Origin: Candidatus Limnocylindrales bacterium
GTDB taxonomy: Bacteria; Desulfobacterota; Binatia; UBA1149; CAITLU01
DNA: 64,000 nucleotides
Assembly: GCA_035626395.1 (NCBI GenBank)
Contig: DASPNR010000011.1
Span: forward strand, 124,001-188,000
Reading direction: 5' to 3'
Below, one piece after another: positions 7,560 through 15,672 of this stretch (position 1 is its first letter; every line of letters begins with the position of its first letter). Made by a program: the position numbers and the translations under genes. Below the pieces are notes generated by a model that saw only the letters and a list, made by a program, of their open reading frames with translations, ran no database searches and was not told the DNA's origin.

Positions 7560-9164
7560 ATGAATCGCAAGATCGCAGTCGTCGTGTGCGCAACCGCCGT
7601 CGCCATCGCGCGCCACGCCGCCGCACAGATCGAGCCGCCGGTGCAGACGCCGGCGCAGCAGGCCTGCATCAAGGCCATCAACAACGCCGCGCGCAATGTC
7701 GGAGAGAAGCAGGCGAGCCTTGCCCTGGCCTGTCTGACTGCGGCGGCGAAGGGTACGCTGACCGGCAGCGCGCACACCTGCCTCGTCACCGACGACGGCG
7801 ACAAGATCGCCGACAAGATGGCCAAGACCGAGGCGGCCGCAGCAAGCAAGTGCGCGGAGCCCCCTACCATCGTCCCCTCCGACGCGCAGCTCGCCAACAC
7901 CGGCGCGAGGGTCGCCCGGCGGCGCGGCATCACCGATCTGCTCGGGCCCGACCTGGATGCGGCCGTCGAGCCCTGCGCAGCCGAGGCGGCCGCGTGCAAG
8001 TGCCAGCAGGCGGTCGCGAAAGCGGCCGAGAAAATGTCGAGCGTCACGTGGAAGACCTTCGTCGACTGCAAGAAAAAGGTCGTGGAGGCGGGTGCGCGCC
8101 GCAGCGAAGACATCGCAGGCTGCGTCGGCGATGAGGCCACACCCGGTTCGATCGCTGCCGATGCCAAGGGGAAGATCGAGAGGGCAACCGCCAAGATGGC
8201 GCGGTCGATCGAGCGGAAATGCGACGCGGCGGGCGTGACGTCGGAGGCCTTCGCACGCGGCGCCTGCGGCAGCCTGAGCGGCGCCGCGCTGGCCGCCTGC
8301 ATCGAGCGTCGGGTCGCGTGCCGCGCCTGTCAGGGCATCAACGATGTCGACGCCCTGAGCGTCGACTGCGACGCGTTCGACGACGGCGCCGACAACGACA
8401 GCTGCCTCGACACGAGCTGCACCTGCGAGGGGTCCTGCCTGGACCTGATCGACGGCCCCTTCCCCGCCATGGCCGACGAGCAGGCGGGAACGATCTGCGC
8501 CACGGCCTGTCAGCCAAGGACCGACGCCACGCCCGAGTGCGGAGACTGTGGCGGAAGCTGCGACGTCCGCGAGGTGTGCGCTCAGGGTTCGTGCCAGTGC
8601 CATGTGGGCCGCGCCATGTGCGTTCCGGCCTTCCCGACGACTCCGCCGTGCGCGCTGGTCGCCGAAGCGCACCGCAGCTCGTGCCGCTTCATGCACGGCG
8701 GCGCCGAGGGCAGCCCGCCCTATCGCAATACGGTGCTGAACGTGGTGGGCGACCAGGACACCGACGTCTTTTTCTACATCAACTTCAGGAGCCTCTATCC
8801 GGCCGGTGCGGCCCACAAGCCCTACGTGGCCGAATGCGACGCTTCGCGCGGAACTTTTCTCCTCCCGGGAGACAATACGCAGCACCAGTACTTCGACGGG
8901 GACGGGAAGATCACCGACATGGCCGGCCTGAGCGCCTCGACCCAGCGCCAGGCTCGGTGTGAGGAACCGACGTTCAAGCCGCTCCCGAACTCGGCGGACA
9001 TTTTCCACGAAGGCTATTACTTCAAGTTCACGCCCAACCCGGGCGAGCACGGACAGGGCGTCGGCAAGATGACGTTCGTGGTGGAGTACCCGGTGCCGGC
9101 GACTCCGACCGAAACCTTCGAGGTCGTGCACGTCATCATCGACATCCGGCCAAGCGTGCCGTGA
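7560..9164 (+). CDS. Cys-rich secreted protein of unknown function
   Basis: Secreted protein of 534 residues with signal peptide at 1-22 (cleavage near HAAAQ). Residues about 35-95 form an Ala/Lys-rich helical module with spaced cysteines (QACIKAINNAARNVGEKQ ... LACLTAAAKGTLTG ... TCLV ... KCAEPP). A second copy-like helical module follows at about 135-240, again with regularly spaced cysteines. Residues 240-350 are a dense Cys-rich segment (CRACQGINDVD, CTCEGSCLDL, CGDCGGSC). The last ~190 residues look like a beta-rich domain with few cysteines. I recognise the helical module as a type seen in secreted proteins of uncultured deltaproteobacteria-like genomes but know no function. GGGGG at 7551-7555 is the likely ribosome site. 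Confidence 0.75.
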   Translation: MNRKIAVVVCATAVAIARHAAAQIEPPVQTPAQQACIKAINNAARNVGEKQASLALACLTAAAKGTLTGSAHTCLVTDDGDKIADKMAKTEAAAASKCAEPPTIVPSDAQLANTGARVARRRGITDLLGPDLDAAVEPCAAEAAACKCQQAVAKAAEKMSSVTWKTFVDCKKKVVEAGARRSEDIAGCVGDEATPGSIAADAKGKIERATAKMARSIERKCDAAGVTSEAFARGACGSLSGAALAACIERRVACRACQGINDVDALSVDCDAFDDGADNDSCLDTSCTCEGSCLDLIDGPFPAMADEQAGTICATACQPRTDATPECGDCGGSCDVREVCAQGSCQCHVGRAMCVPAFPTTPPCALVAEAHRSSCRFMHGGAEGSPPYRNTVLNVVGDQDTDVFFYINFRSLYPAGAAHKPYVAECDASRGTFLLPGDNTQHQYFDGDGKITDMAGLSASTQRQARCEEPTFKPLPNSADIFHEGYYFKFTPNPGEHGQGVGKMTFVVEYPVPATPTETFEVVHVIIDIRPSVP

Positions 9165-9242
9165 ACGCGCCGGCCGGAAAGCCTTCCGATGACGGCGCCT
9201 GCGGCACGGCCGCGAGCCGCCGGCGCGGCGCAAGGTCGAGCC

Positions 9243-11600
9243 CTACGAATCGGGGAAGCGCGGCAACGGCTCGGACCCGATGCGATCGCGCGGCAGGTAC
9301 TTCGGCGGCACGTCGCCGCGCGGGAAGCCGTACCAGTTGGCGCCGACGTTGACGAGAAGCGCCTCGTCGGGAATCGGCAGGCGATCGACGCCCGATCCCT
9401 CCAGCACTTCCATGATGTGAATCCACGCCGGCAGCGCCGCCACTCCGCCGGTCTCGCGATCGCCGAGGCTGCGCGTGCCGTCCGAGCCGATCCAAACGGT
9501 GGCGGTATGGCGGCGGTCGAATCCGGAAAACCACGCATCGATGTAGTCGTTGGTGGTGCCGGTCTTGCCGGCGCGGTCGTAGCCTTCCTTGAACGCCCTG
9601 CGGGCGGTTCCCGACCGCACCACCTCGCGCATCATGTCGGCCAGCTCGTAGGCCACGCCCGCCGGCAGCGCCCGCGGCAGCGGCCCGCCCGGCAGCACGC
9701 CGAGCGTCTGGTCCTCGACGACCACGCTGCCTCCGGCCACGCCCATCAGCTTGCCCTCGCCGTCACGGATCGAATCGATGAAGACCGGATCGGTCGGCGC
9801 TCCCATGCGAGCGATCGTCGCGTAGCCGAGCGTGATGTCCATGGGCGTCACTTCGCTGCTGCCGAGCGCGATCGACATGTCGCCGCGCAGCGGTGAGCGG
9901 ATGCCCATGGCGCGCGCCGTCTCCATCACGCGCCGCGGCCCCAGCTCGTAGGTCATGCGCACCGAGACCGTGTTGAGGCTCTTGGCCAGCGCGTTGCGCA
10001 TCGGGATGTTGCCGAAGTACTTGTTGTCGAAATTGCCGGGGCTCCAGATCTTGCCGTTGCCGCCGGGCAGACTGATGGGCCCGTCGTAGACGTTGTCGAG
10101 CTGATGTTTCCCGGCCTTGAGCGTGGTGGCGTAAACGAACGGTTTGAATGTGCTGCCCGGCTGCCGCCGCGCCTGCGTGGCCCGCACGAAGCCCTCGAGC
10201 ACGTCCTGGTAACCGCCCACCAGCGCGCGCACGCGGCCGCTGGAGTTGTCGATGACCACCGCCGCGCCCTCGCCCCACGGCTTGGGATCGAGCTGGACCA
10301 CGCCTTCGACGTCGGTCGCGCACACCCGCAGCATGTCGTTGCTGCGCGCCTCCGAAGACAGCACGCGCTTTCCCGCCTCGTCGGTGCGCCCTCGCACGAT
10401 CAGGCCCCTGTCCTCCTTGCGCATGGAGAACGTGAACGGGCCCGCCAGCACCGTATCGAGGCCCTTCTTGCCGACCACCGCCTCGAAGCATTGGCCCGCC
10501 TTCGGCGGCATCGGCTCTCCGGTCTGGATGTCGGGCAGCAGGCCGCTGGCCTTTTCGAGGAACTCGCCGACCTCGGCATCGCTCAGGCGCCCGAGCACGC
10601 CGCGACGGCCTCGCCGGTCATCGAGCGCGTGCAGGGCGTTGCGCACCGCCTCCTCGGCGCGCGCCTGCACGTCCAGATCGAGCGGCGTGTAGACGTGGAA
10701 GCCGTGGGCGTTGGCGGTGCCGCTGCCGAACAGCCGCCGGATCTCGCGCCGCACCTCGGTGACGTAGGCGATGCCGACGCTGGTCTTCTCGGGATGCTCC
10801 ACCGGCAGCACCACCGGCGCCTGCGCGTAACGGCGTGCGTCGCCGAGCGTGATGTAGCCTTCCTGCACCATGCGCTCGAGCACGTAGGCGCGCCGCGCGA
10901 TGGCGTCCTCGGGATGACGATGCGGCGAGTAGCGCGACGGCGCCGGCACCAGGCCGGCCAGCGTGGCGGCCTGTCCGGCATCGAGCTCGGCGGCGTGCTT
11001 GCCGAAGTAGTCGAGGGCGGCGGCCTCGACGCCGTAATTGCCCGAGCCGAGATAGACGTAGTTGATGTACAGCTCGAGCAGCTGCTTCTTGTTCAGCTCG
11101 CGTTCCAGGCGCAGCGCCAGCACCGCTTCGCGCAGCTTGCGCGTGTAGCTCTTCTCGTTGCCTACGATCAGGTTCTTGACGATCTGCTGCGTGATCGTGG
11201 AGCCGCCCTGCACCCTTCCCGAGCGCATGTTGGCCAGGAACGCACGCATCATGCCGGCAGGGTCTACGCCCCTGTGCGCAAAAAACCTGCGGTCCTCGGC
11301 GGCCACGAACGCCTGCCACACGATGTCGGGAAGGTCCTTGATCGGCACCCAGATACGGCGCTCGACGTAGAACTCGTCGATGGCATTTCCCGATGCGTCA
11401 TAGATGACGACGTTGGATGGCGGACGATAATCTTGGAGATGCGCGAGGTTCTCGGGCAAAGTGGAGAGCACGTTCAGGTTGAGCCAGTGGAGTCCCCACG
11501 CGGCCGCCCCTGCAGCAACGACGGTGAGCGATATCAGTAGAGACCGGGCAAACGGCCGCCGCCGCTTCCTGCGCTTGCGCGCTGCCGCCTTCTTGGCCAT
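9243..11600 (-). CDS. mrcA: Penicillin-binding protein 1A (bifunctional transglycosylase/transpeptidase)
   Basis: Class A PBP of 785 residues that polymerises and cross-links peptidoglycan. A short Lys/Arg-rich cytoplasmic tail precedes the TM helix (about 19-40). The GT51 glycosyltransferase domain has AAEDRRFFAHRGVDP (catalytic Glu), GGSTITQQIVKNL and ELYINYVYLGSGNYGVEAAA. An OB-like insert lies at about 380-470. The transpeptidase domain has the SxxK motif in RQPGSTFKPF, SLN and KTGTTND. I chose ATG 11600 (MAKKAAARKRRKRRR); an upstream start at 11645 would add 15 residues. The 5' end overlaps that of the divergent TPR lipoprotein, so there is no intergenic promoter space. On the minus strand TATAAC at 11618-11613 could serve as a -10. 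Confidence 0.95.
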   Translation of the reverse strand: MAKKAAARKRRKRRRPFARSLLISLTVVAAGAAAWGLHWLNLNVLSTLPENLAHLQDYRPPSNVVIYDASGNAIDEFYVERRIWVPIKDLPDIVWQAFVAAEDRRFFAHRGVDPAGMMRAFLANMRSGRVQGGSTITQQIVKNLIVGNEKSYTRKLREAVLALRLERELNKKQLLELYINYVYLGSGNYGVEAAALDYFGKHAAELDAGQAATLAGLVPAPSRYSPHRHPEDAIARRAYVLERMVQEGYITLGDARRYAQAPVVLPVEHPEKTSVGIAYVTEVRREIRRLFGSGTANAHGFHVYTPLDLDVQARAEEAVRNALHALDDRRGRRGVLGRLSDAEVGEFLEKASGLLPDIQTGEPMPPKAGQCFEAVVGKKGLDTVLAGPFTFSMRKEDRGLIVRGRTDEAGKRVLSSEARSNDMLRVCATDVEGVVQLDPKPWGEGAAVVIDNSSGRVRALVGGYQDVLEGFVRATQARRQPGSTFKPFVYATTLKAGKHQLDNVYDGPISLPGGNGKIWSPGNFDNKYFGNIPMRNALAKSLNTVSVRMTYELGPRRVMETARAMGIRSPLRGDMSIALGSSEVTPMDITLGYATIARMGAPTDPVFIDSIRDGEGKLMGVAGGSVVVEDQTLGVLPGGPLPRALPAGVAYELADMMREVVRSGTARRAFKEGYDRAGKTGTTNDYIDAWFSGFDRRHTATVWIGSDGTRSLGDRETGGVAALPAWIHIMEVLEGSGVDRLPIPDEALLVNVGANWYGFPRGDVPPKYLPRDRIGSEPLPRFPDS

Positions 11601-13194
11601 GTCCGCCGTTATAGCAGTTGCGGGTTGTGGATCCCGCTCCGGCACCGGTGAAAAAGCCGATACGGACGGATGGGGCCTGACCGGGCAGGAGCGCTACCTG
11701 CCGGCCATCGACGTCCTGATCGAGCCCGTCGAAGAGCTCGGCACCCATCGCTACGCCAAGGAGGTGGCCGGGCTGGTGCTCGCGCTCTACGAGACCGGCC
11801 TGGCCGATCTGACTCCGGTCGTTCCGCACTACTACAACCACTCTGCGCCGCCGGGGATCGACCGCTGGCTCTCGGGTGCGAGCACCCATTGGCGAGCGCG
11901 CTTCACCTTCGCGTACGACCGCGAGAGCGTGCAGATCGTCCTTCGCATCTGCCCGTCCGACGGCCCCTGCAAAGGCGCGGCGGCCAGCGGCCCGCGCGAA
12001 GCTCCCGAGGGCGCGATCACCGAGCTGCTGGTCTGGAGCGCGGGACAGTTCGGAGCGCCCGTGCCTGCGGGCATGGTCGAGACGTGGTCGCGGCCGCTGT
12101 CGGCCGATCGCTACGCGGTTCTGGTGCTCGGGCGCGCAGCGGCGATCTGGTACGGGCTGGAGCAGCCGGTGGAGGCCGAGGAGCGAGGCGTGCCCTCGCG
12201 CGATCCGATGACGCGCGCCGTTCTGATCGATCCGTCCATGGCGCTGGCGCACTACGGCGTGGCGCGCCGCGCGCTCGAGATCGGCCGCAACGACGTGGCC
12301 GCGCGCGCCTTCGAGCGGGCGCTGGCCAACCAGCCCGGGCGATTCGTGTTCGAGGCTGCCGCGGCGGCCGCCGTGACCAACGCGGGGCAATGGGCCGAGG
12401 CGCGCAAGCGGTGGGATGCGCTCGACGCCCGCTGGCCGGCCGACAGCCGCTTCGCGGCACCTCGCGTGGAATCCTACGTCAAGGCCGGCGCACCCGCGGA
12501 AGCCAAGGCGATTCTCGATGAGCTGCCCGACCGCTTCAACGGTGATCCGACGGTCGCGCGGCTGCGCGTCGAGATCGCCGAGGCTGTCGGTCCGGGTCCC
12601 GACTACGAAGCGCTGGTCACGGCATGGGAGGACGCGGCGCCGTACGATCCGGAGCCGGTGCGCCGTCACATTTCCCTGCGCCTTCGCGACGGGCGACTGG
12701 CCGAAGCGTTCGAGCTGCTCGAGAAGCTGGAGGCGCGCGGCGCGGCCACCGAAGCCAAGCAGCTGATGATCGCGCTCGGCGCGGAGATCGGACGCTACGA
12801 GGAAGCGGCCAAGCAGGCGGCGGTCATGGGCAGCGATTCCCTGGCCGCGCGCCTGCGCCTGCGCGCCTCCATCGAACGCGGCGCACGCGATCCATCGGCG
12901 CAGCTCGCATCGGCCTCCGACTTCGAGGCGCGGCTGCTGGCGGCCAAGCTCAACCTGGCGCGCCATCCCGACCGCACGCTCGAGCAGGTGCGCGCGCTGC
13001 TGCGCGAAGACCGGTTCCGCGTCGAGGCCATCGCGCTGGAAGTTCGTGCGCTCGAAAAGCTCGGCAGGTGGGAGGAGGCGGTCAAGGCGCGCGAGCGCCT
13101 TCAGTTCGCCGACCCGGCATTCGTCTCGGGGCCAAGGACCGTGGCGGGATCGACCTCGACCGGCTCGCAGGAGCAGCTCTCGCTCTCGGAGTAG
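11575..13194 (+). CDS. TPR-repeat lipoprotein
   Basis: Lipoprotein of about 539 residues. From TTG 11575 the N-terminus reads MRAAAFLAMSAVIAVAGC, a good lipoprotein signal with Cys18. The ATG at 11599 would leave only nine residues before that Cys, so I prefer the TTG; a still earlier GTG at 11461 lies well inside the opposite-strand PBP gene. Residues about 30-210 form a domain I do not recognise (YYNHSAPPGIDRWLSG). Residues about 215-510 contain tetratricopeptide-like helical pairs (ALAHYGVARRALEIGRNDVA and others). TPR lipoproteins usually scaffold envelope complexes; head-to-head pairing with PBP1A hints at a cell-wall role, but that is inference. The 3' end overlaps the converging gene by 94 bases. 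Confidence 0.72.
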   Translation: MRAAAFLAMSAVIAVAGCGSRSGTGEKADTDGWGLTGQERYLPAIDVLIEPVEELGTHRYAKEVAGLVLALYETGLADLTPVVPHYYNHSAPPGIDRWLSGASTHWRARFTFAYDRESVQIVLRICPSDGPCKGAAASGPREAPEGAITELLVWSAGQFGAPVPAGMVETWSRPLSADRYAVLVLGRAAAIWYGLEQPVEAEERGVPSRDPMTRAVLIDPSMALAHYGVARRALEIGRNDVAARAFERALANQPGRFVFEAAAAAAVTNAGQWAEARKRWDALDARWPADSRFAAPRVESYVKAGAPAEAKAILDELPDRFNGDPTVARLRVEIAEAVGPGPDYEALVTAWEDAAPYDPEPVRRHISLRLRDGRLAEAFELLEKLEARGAATEAKQLMIALGAEIGRYEEAAKQAAVMGSDSLAARLRLRASIERGARDPSAQLASASDFEARLLAAKLNLARHPDRTLEQVRALLREDRFRVEAIALEVRALEKLGRWEEAVKARERLQFADPAFVSGPRTVAGSTSTGSQEQLSLSE

Positions 13195-13886
13195 CAGACC
13201 TTTCCTCGCACCAGCATCACGCCGGCGGCGGGGACCGCGCCCGGACAAAGGAAGCCGCCGCCGAAGGCCAGTATTGCGACCAGCGGTGCCGGCTTGCGCG
13301 CCGCCGCGCCGGCGTCCTCGTCGGTGGCGGCGCTGGCCGCCGCCGGCGGAATTCCGTAGGTGGGCACGAGAGCTAGAGGGCATCCTCGAATGGAAGGCTC
13401 GATGTAGCGCTCGTGCCAGGACGCCGACTCCGGATAGCTGCGTGAGAGATCATCGACCCTGGCCAGCAAATCGAGAACCTTGTGATTGGTCTCGGCGTCG
13501 AGCAGCGGCCGCACCGTTGGCTGCACGGTCAGCGCCTCCACTCGCTGCGCCTGCACTCGCGCGCTCTGGACCGCGTCGCGGAAGGCGCGCCCCAGCTCGC
13601 GCGCACGCTCTCCAAGATCGTTGACCCAGGGCATCTCGCAGCTGGGACTGGCGCCGGCCAGGCTCAGGCGGCGCTCGCCGAACTCGTTCTGCACGCGAAA
13701 GATGGCGGTGGCGATGGCCTCGGCCTCGTCGGTCAGCTTCTCGAGGCGCGCGATGGCCTCGCTGGCCTGGACGAGGCCAGGGGCAAGGATGGACGGATCG
13801 ATGCCGTCGCTCAGCTCCGCACGCGCCGCGGCCACCGGCAGCGACAGCGTCGCCGCAAGCACACAAGCGGCCAACCGCACGGACAT
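13101..13886 (-). CDS. Secreted protein of unknown function
   Basis: Protein of 261 residues with a clear signal peptide (MSVRLAACVLAATLSLPVAAARA). The mature part has a coiled-coil-prone helical region (about 35-130), a short Cys-containing segment (SIRGCPLALVPTYGIPPA) and a late hydrophobic stretch (LVAILAFGGGFLCPGAVPA, about 208-226) that could be a membrane helix. A Cys-rich tail ends in SCSCEPVEVDP. I do not recognise the family. I chose ATG 13886 for the signal peptide; longer versions to 14186 run over the opgG leader and are unlikely. The gene is divergent from opgG and its last 94 bases overlap the converging TPR gene. Confidence 0.68.
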   Translation of the reverse strand: MSVRLAACVLAATLSLPVAAARAELSDGIDPSILAPGLVQASEAIARLEKLTDEAEAIATAIFRVQNEFGERRLSLAGASPSCEMPWVNDLGERARELGRAFRDAVQSARVQAQRVEALTVQPTVRPLLDAETNHKVLDLLARVDDLSRSYPESASWHERYIEPSIRGCPLALVPTYGIPPAAASAATDEDAGAAARKPAPLVAILAFGGGFLCPGAVPAAGVMLVRGKVCYSESESCSCEPVEVDPATVLGPETNAGSAN

Positions 13887-13970
13887 CACGGCCCTGCTAT
13901 CCGCATGCGACCTGCCGTTCAAACCGCTGCCTGCGCGCTGCCTGCGCCACCCACCCTGGCTCGGGCTTCC

Positions 13971-13999
13971 TTGTCTGCTCAGCAAGCATGCCGGATAAT
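13971..13999 (+). promoter_or_regulatory. Putative sigma-70-type promoter of the opgGH operon
   Basis: TTGTCT at 13971-13976 and GATAAT at 13994-13999 are separated by exactly 17 bases. This places a start near 14006 and a leader of about 60 bases before the opgG ATG, which has AGGAGG at 14058-14063. Confidence 0.5.
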
Positions 14000-14068
14000 C
14001 CCTGAACGAACCGGTGGCCACCTTCGCCGTGGCACGTCGCCGCCGGCTGCAACGCCCAGGAGGATTGG

Positions 14069-15652
14069 ATGCCAGCAGGAGCAAGGGTCGGACGCACCAG
14101 CGTCGCGGCCGCGGACGAGACCGTTCGCGCACGCGGGCGCATCGTTTGGCCAGCCGCGCTGACGGCCGCGATCCTTGCCGTCGCAATCTTCGCCGTTCCC
14201 GTCCGCAGCCTTGCGTTCACCATCGAGGATGTCGCCGAGAAGGCCGCCAAGCTGGCGGCCGAGCCGTATCAGGATCCTTCGGGCCAGGTGCCCCAATGGC
14301 TCATCGACATGAGCTACGACCAGTGGCGCGACGTGCGCTTCCGCGCCGACCGCGCGCTGTGGAAGGACCGCGCGCTCCCGTTCGAAGTGCAGTTCTTCCA
14401 CCCGGGCCTCTTCTACGACCGCATCGTCGCGATCAATGAAGTCGACGCCGGCGGCGTGACGCCGGTGACGTTCTCGCCGAGCATGTTCGACTACGGCAAG
14501 AACGACTTCGCCAGCCGCGTGCCGCAGGACCTCGGCTTTGCCGGGTTCCGCCTGCACTACCCGATCAAGAACGCGACCTACAAGGACGAGGTCATCGTCT
14601 TCGTCGGCGCGACCTACTTCCGTGCCGTGGGCAAGGACGAGGTGTTCGGCATCTCGGCGCGCGGCCTGGCCATCGACACGGCCTCGCCGTCGGGCGAGGA
14701 GTTCCCCTATTTCCGCGAGTACTGGCTGGTGCGGCCGACCAAAGGCGCCACCGACATGGCCGTCTATGCGCTGCTCGACAGCCCGAGCCTGACCGGCGCC
14801 TACAAGTTCGTCATCTATCCGGGCCAGCAGACGGTGGTGGAAGTGGAAGGCCGCATTTTCCGCCGCAAGGATGTGGCCAAGCTCGGCATCGCGCCGCTGA
14901 CGTCCATGTTCATGTTCGGCGAGAATTCGATCCGCTGCTTCGACAACTACCGCCCCGAGGTCCACGACAGTGACGGCCTGCTCCTCTACAACGACACCGG
15001 CGAGTGGCTGTGGCGGCCGGTCGACAACCCCACGACGCTGCAGGTGCACGGCTACCAGATGACCAACCCGCGCGGCTTCGGCGTGCTGCAGCGCGATCGC
15101 GACTTCGCCAGCTACCAGGACCTGGAGACGCACCAGGAGCGGCGGCCGAGCACGTGGATCGTCCCCAAGGGCCAGTGGGGGCCGGGCCGCGTCGAACTGG
15201 TCGAGATCCCGACGCCGCAGGACATTCACGACAACATCGTCGCCTACTGGCTGTTCGACCAGCTGCCGCCGCTCGGGCAGCCCATCAACTTCGCCTACAA
15301 GATCTTCTGGTACGGCGACGACGTTTCGCGGCCGCCCGCCGGCCGCGCCACCGCCACGCGGCGAGAGAAGGGAACCGCCGAGAACCGCTACCGATTCGTC
15401 GTCGACTTCGAAGGCAAGGCACTGGCCAAGCTGCCCGCCGACGAAGTGCTGCGCGCGGCGGTCACCGTCACCGGCGGCGATGCCGTCGGCAGGATCATCG
15501 ACCAGTACGTCATCAAGGTCGGACCGACCGATGCCTGGCGCCTCGGCTTCCAGGTCGAAGTCGCCGTGCGCGAGCCGGTCGAGCTGCGCGCCTATCTCGA
15601 CAAGGCCGGCAGCGCGCTGACCGAGACCTGGTCGTACACGCTGATCCCTTGA
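14069..15652 (+). CDS. opgG: Glucan biosynthesis protein G (osmoregulated periplasmic glucans)
   Basis: Periplasmic OpgG/MdoG family protein of 527 residues, needed with OpgH for backbone or branching steps of osmoregulated periplasmic glucans. The N-terminus has a long n-region, then hydrophobic IVWPAALTAAILAVAIFAVP (about 25-45) as signal peptide. Family segments include PQWLIDMSYDQWRDVRFR, PFEVQFFHPGLFYDR, GFAGFRLHYPI, FGISARGLAIDTA and NDNIVAYW-like HDNIVAYWL. Length matches the family (about 510-530). ATG 14069 has a strong AGGAGG 5 bases upstream. opgH follows 20 bases after the stop, the usual operon order. The extended N-terminus (about 24 residues before the hydrophobic core) is unusual, and a shorter start cannot be excluded. 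Confidence 0.95.
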   Translation: MPAGARVGRTSVAAADETVRARGRIVWPAALTAAILAVAIFAVPVRSLAFTIEDVAEKAAKLAAEPYQDPSGQVPQWLIDMSYDQWRDVRFRADRALWKDRALPFEVQFFHPGLFYDRIVAINEVDAGGVTPVTFSPSMFDYGKNDFASRVPQDLGFAGFRLHYPIKNATYKDEVIVFVGATYFRAVGKDEVFGISARGLAIDTASPSGEEFPYFREYWLVRPTKGATDMAVYALLDSPSLTGAYKFVIYPGQQTVVEVEGRIFRRKDVAKLGIAPLTSMFMFGENSIRCFDNYRPEVHDSDGLLLYNDTGEWLWRPVDNPTTLQVHGYQMTNPRGFGVLQRDRDFASYQDLETHQERRPSTWIVPKGQWGPGRVELVEIPTPQDIHDNIVAYWLFDQLPPLGQPINFAYKIFWYGDDVSRPPAGRATATRREKGTAENRYRFVVDFEGKALAKLPADEVLRAAVTVTGGDAVGRIIDQYVIKVGPTDAWRLGFQVEVAVREPVELRAYLDKAGSALTETWSYTLIP

Positions 15653-15672
15653 ACGAGGACGGGACCGCAAAG

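Noticed and set aside
9167..9226. Long-range inverted repeat GCGCCGGC/GCCGGCGC between the Cys-rich protein and PBP1A
   Set aside because: Arms are 44 bases apart and made only of G and C, common by chance at this composition; no T run.
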